Source: DASWTL01 sp966250385 (GTDB lineage Bacteria > Bacteroidota > Bacteroidia > Sphingobacteriales > Sphingobacteriaceae). From it: a stretch of 24,667 nucleotides of DNA. Both the position numbers and the translations under genes were made by a program. The stretch covers positions 1 to 24,667 of the forward strand of contig CBINHC010000025.1 of the NCBI GenBank assembly GCA_966250385.1. The letters run 5' to 3'. Below are positions 23,490-24,667 of this stretch, piece by piece; position 1 is the stretch's first letter, and every line of letters starts with the position of its first letter. The notes beneath the pieces are model-generated. The model was not told the DNA's origin. It searched no databases and was given only the letters and a program-made list of their open reading frames with translations.

Positions 23490-23534
23490 AAAAAAGATGC
23501 GGGTTTGTCGATCAAACCCGCATCTTTTTTTTTT
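23488..23534. terminator. Bidirectional terminator between DUF1080 and desaturase genes
   Basis: A 19-bp stem made of eight A plus GATGCGGGTTT (23488-23506) and the complementary AAACCCGCATC with a T run (23514-23532) encloses the loop GTCGATC. The hairpin overlaps the stop of the second DUF1080 gene and abuts the stop of the convergent desaturase. T runs on both sides serve both genes. Confidence 0.93.
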
Positions 23535-24519
23535 AAATAGCTATCCAGCTAAACTTATATTCAAGGGAGGGATTCTTCATCCTTTCGGCAACCCGTAACA
23601 ATCTGTCAGGCAACTTCATCAGGTAGTCACGCGCCTTTTCACCGGCCTCGTTCAGTTCCCGGAGACTATCGACCTGCCAGTCAGCCAACAGCTGCTTCAT
23701 GATATCAACGTAATCCACAGCGGTATAAACACCGAGACGCTGGGCAGCATCGGTAAAATGACCGAATGTCTGGCCCATCTGTTGTCCCATCTCACGTAGA
23801 AAATGCGCCGGCATTACGATCTTCTTACGCATCATGTCCTCGAACGCGAGCAGGGCCTCGTTCGGGTCCACGTTAAAGATCTGCGTCATGAAATCCTTGT
23901 AGGCCTTTGCATGTCTCGCCTCATCCGATGCAATCACCCCGCACATCTTGGACAGCAGGGTATCACCATCTTTTTTAGCCAGGGAGGCAACCCGTCTGTG
24001 CGAAATATTCGTCGCAAGTTCCTGGAAGCTCGTGTATATAAAATTCCGGTAAGGATCACTGTCAGTACCGATATCAAAACCATCGGCAATAAGGTACTGC
24101 GTGGAGATTTCCATCTGCCGCATATCGACACGGCCGGAAAGGTACAGGTACTTATTCAGCAGGTCTCCATGGCGGTTTTCTTCAGCAGTCCAGTGACGGA
24201 TCCATTTCATCCAGCCACCTTCTTCGTCCTTGGAAACTCCCTCGACCATACTCAACCATGATTCATAGGTCGGCAGCGCTTCTTCCGTAATCGTATCACC
24301 GATCAGGACAGCAACCAGATCATAAGAAAGTCCTTTTGCACTCTCCTGCAGATCCCTGATTGACTCAAAAAAGTCCTCCCGGGTCGAATCCGGCAGGAAA
24401 TCAGATGGCTGCCAGTTGGTATCGATAGGCTTCAGGTAATCGTGCATTTTTTCGAGCATATGTTTTTCAATATGCATCATTACTTCTCTCCGTGCTCCGA
24501 AACTAATATTCATGGTCAT
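23533..24519 (-). CDS. Acyl-[acyl-carrier-protein] desaturase (diiron, soluble)
   Basis: This soluble diiron enzyme (328 residues) introduces a cis double bond into ACP-bound fatty acids, probably at position 9. The iron ligands appear in EENRHG ('WTAEENRHGDLLNKYLYL', about 110-127) and DEARHA ('VIASDEARHAKAYKDF', about 195-210), with further acidic residues in 'YTSFQELATNISHRR'. The fold is all-helical, without transmembrane segments or a transit peptide. ATG 24519 gives MTMNISF; ATG 24513 is an equal alternative. A TATCTTTG box at 24530-24537 lies 10 nt before the first ATG, so the leader is very short. It is convergent with the DUF1080 cassette. Its role in membrane fluidity is inferred from the family. 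Confidence 0.93.
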   Translation of the reverse strand: MTMNISFGARREVMMHIEKHMLEKMHDYLKPIDTNWQPSDFLPDSTREDFFESIRDLQESAKGLSYDLVAVLIGDTITEEALPTYESWLSMVEGVSKDEEGGWMKWIRHWTAEENRHGDLLNKYLYLSGRVDMRQMEISTQYLIADGFDIGTDSDPYRNFIYTSFQELATNISHRRVASLAKKDGDTLLSKMCGVIASDEARHAKAYKDFMTQIFNVDPNEALLAFEDMMRKKIVMPAHFLREMGQQMGQTFGHFTDAAQRLGVYTAVDYVDIMKQLLADWQVDSLRELNEAGEKARDYLMKLPDRLLRVAERMKNPSLEYKFSWIAI

Positions 24520-24529
24520 TAATAATTCG

Positions 24530-24537
24530 CAAAGATA
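24530..24537 (-). promoter_or_regulatory. -7 box of the desaturase gene
   Basis: TATCTTTG on the minus strand matches the consensus exactly and is identical to the bamD box. No TTG lies at the -33 distance. The expected transcription start is 5-11 nt before the start codons at 24519/24513. Confidence 0.6.
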
Positions 24538-24620
24538 GTATTTAATGGTTGTATCTGTGCAGTGATAGGTTATAATGTTGAAACAATTGCCAGGAGAGAT
24601 AGTTGGCTCGGGATAAAAAC

Positions 24621-24650
24621 AGAAAACCCCTGATCGTATGACCAGGGGTT
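24621..24650 (-). terminator. Terminator of a minus-strand gene right of the window
   Basis: AACCCCTG (24625-24632) pairs with CAGGGGTT (24643-24650). On the minus strand the hairpin is followed by TTTTCTGTTTTT. It therefore ends a gene entering from beyond the right edge, of which nothing is visible. Confidence 0.7.
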
Positions 24651-24667
24651 CCTGAGTAAAAGTCGGC

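Noticed and set aside
1..24667. CRISPR arrays, insertion sequences, prophage, tRNA and rRNA genes
   Set aside because: No regularly spaced repeats, transposase or integrase motifs, terminal inverted repeats or structural RNA signatures were seen in reading both strands by eye.

Overview
The window looks like a chromosomal housekeeping segment of a member of the phylum Bacteroidota, probably near Sphingobacteriales/Cytophagales. This rests on the gene content (a Bacteroidota-type omega subunit, a DUF4835/PorD-like protein, ClpC with 'MEAKFSPR', lipoproteins with 'TGC/TSC' lipoboxes, a CarboxypepD_reg-like protein), on repeated TAnnTTTG -7 promoter boxes, on the scarcity of Shine-Dalgarno sequences, and on roughly balanced base composition. 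There are no rRNA or tRNA genes, insertion sequences, phage genes or CRISPR arrays.

Layout. 1-431 is a non-coding upstream region with promoter motifs at both ends. 432-5443 is a tight plus-strand cluster: bamD, rpoZ, coaBC, a porD-like gene and recN, with overlaps or short gaps; fabI (5512-6336) follows and ends at a strong hairpin. Next come a minus-strand VanX-type dipeptidase, a divergent secreted CarboxypepD_reg-like protein, a small convergent lipoprotein, and clpC on the minus strand, divergent from ettA (ABC-F). The clpC-ettA pair is bounded by two hairpins that share a 10-base core. 13256-17135 holds a small coiled-coil protein, a gene-poor gap, a YkuK-like RNase H-fold protein, a YhcC-type radical SAM protein, divergent corA, and a gene for a glycine/asparagine/glutamine-rich disordered protein. 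17206-20568 is icmF, a fused adenosylcobalamin-dependent acyl-CoA mutase. 20745-23489 is a compact three-gene cassette, DUF1080 / Gfo-Idh-MocA oxidoreductase / DUF1080, all with export signals. An acyl-ACP desaturase on the minus strand ends the window and shares a bidirectional terminator with the cassette.

How the genes fit together. The first cluster combines envelope biogenesis (BamD, PorD-like), transcription (omega), CoA synthesis and DNA repair. FabI, the desaturase and IcmF all touch acyl-chain metabolism but are not in one operon. The DUF1080/oxidoreductase cassette fits a periplasmic 3-keto-glycoside pathway: an oxidoreductase makes a 3-keto sugar and DUF1080 proteins cleave the glycosidic bond by elimination/hydration. 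It is the most interesting accessory-like module here. No obviously new defence or mobile system is visible. The more unusual items are the disordered protein with its possible sigma-54-like promoter, the back-to-back -7 boxes between yhcC-like and corA, the ambiguous start region of the first DUF1080 gene, and the substitutions at two catalytic positions of the CoaC domain.
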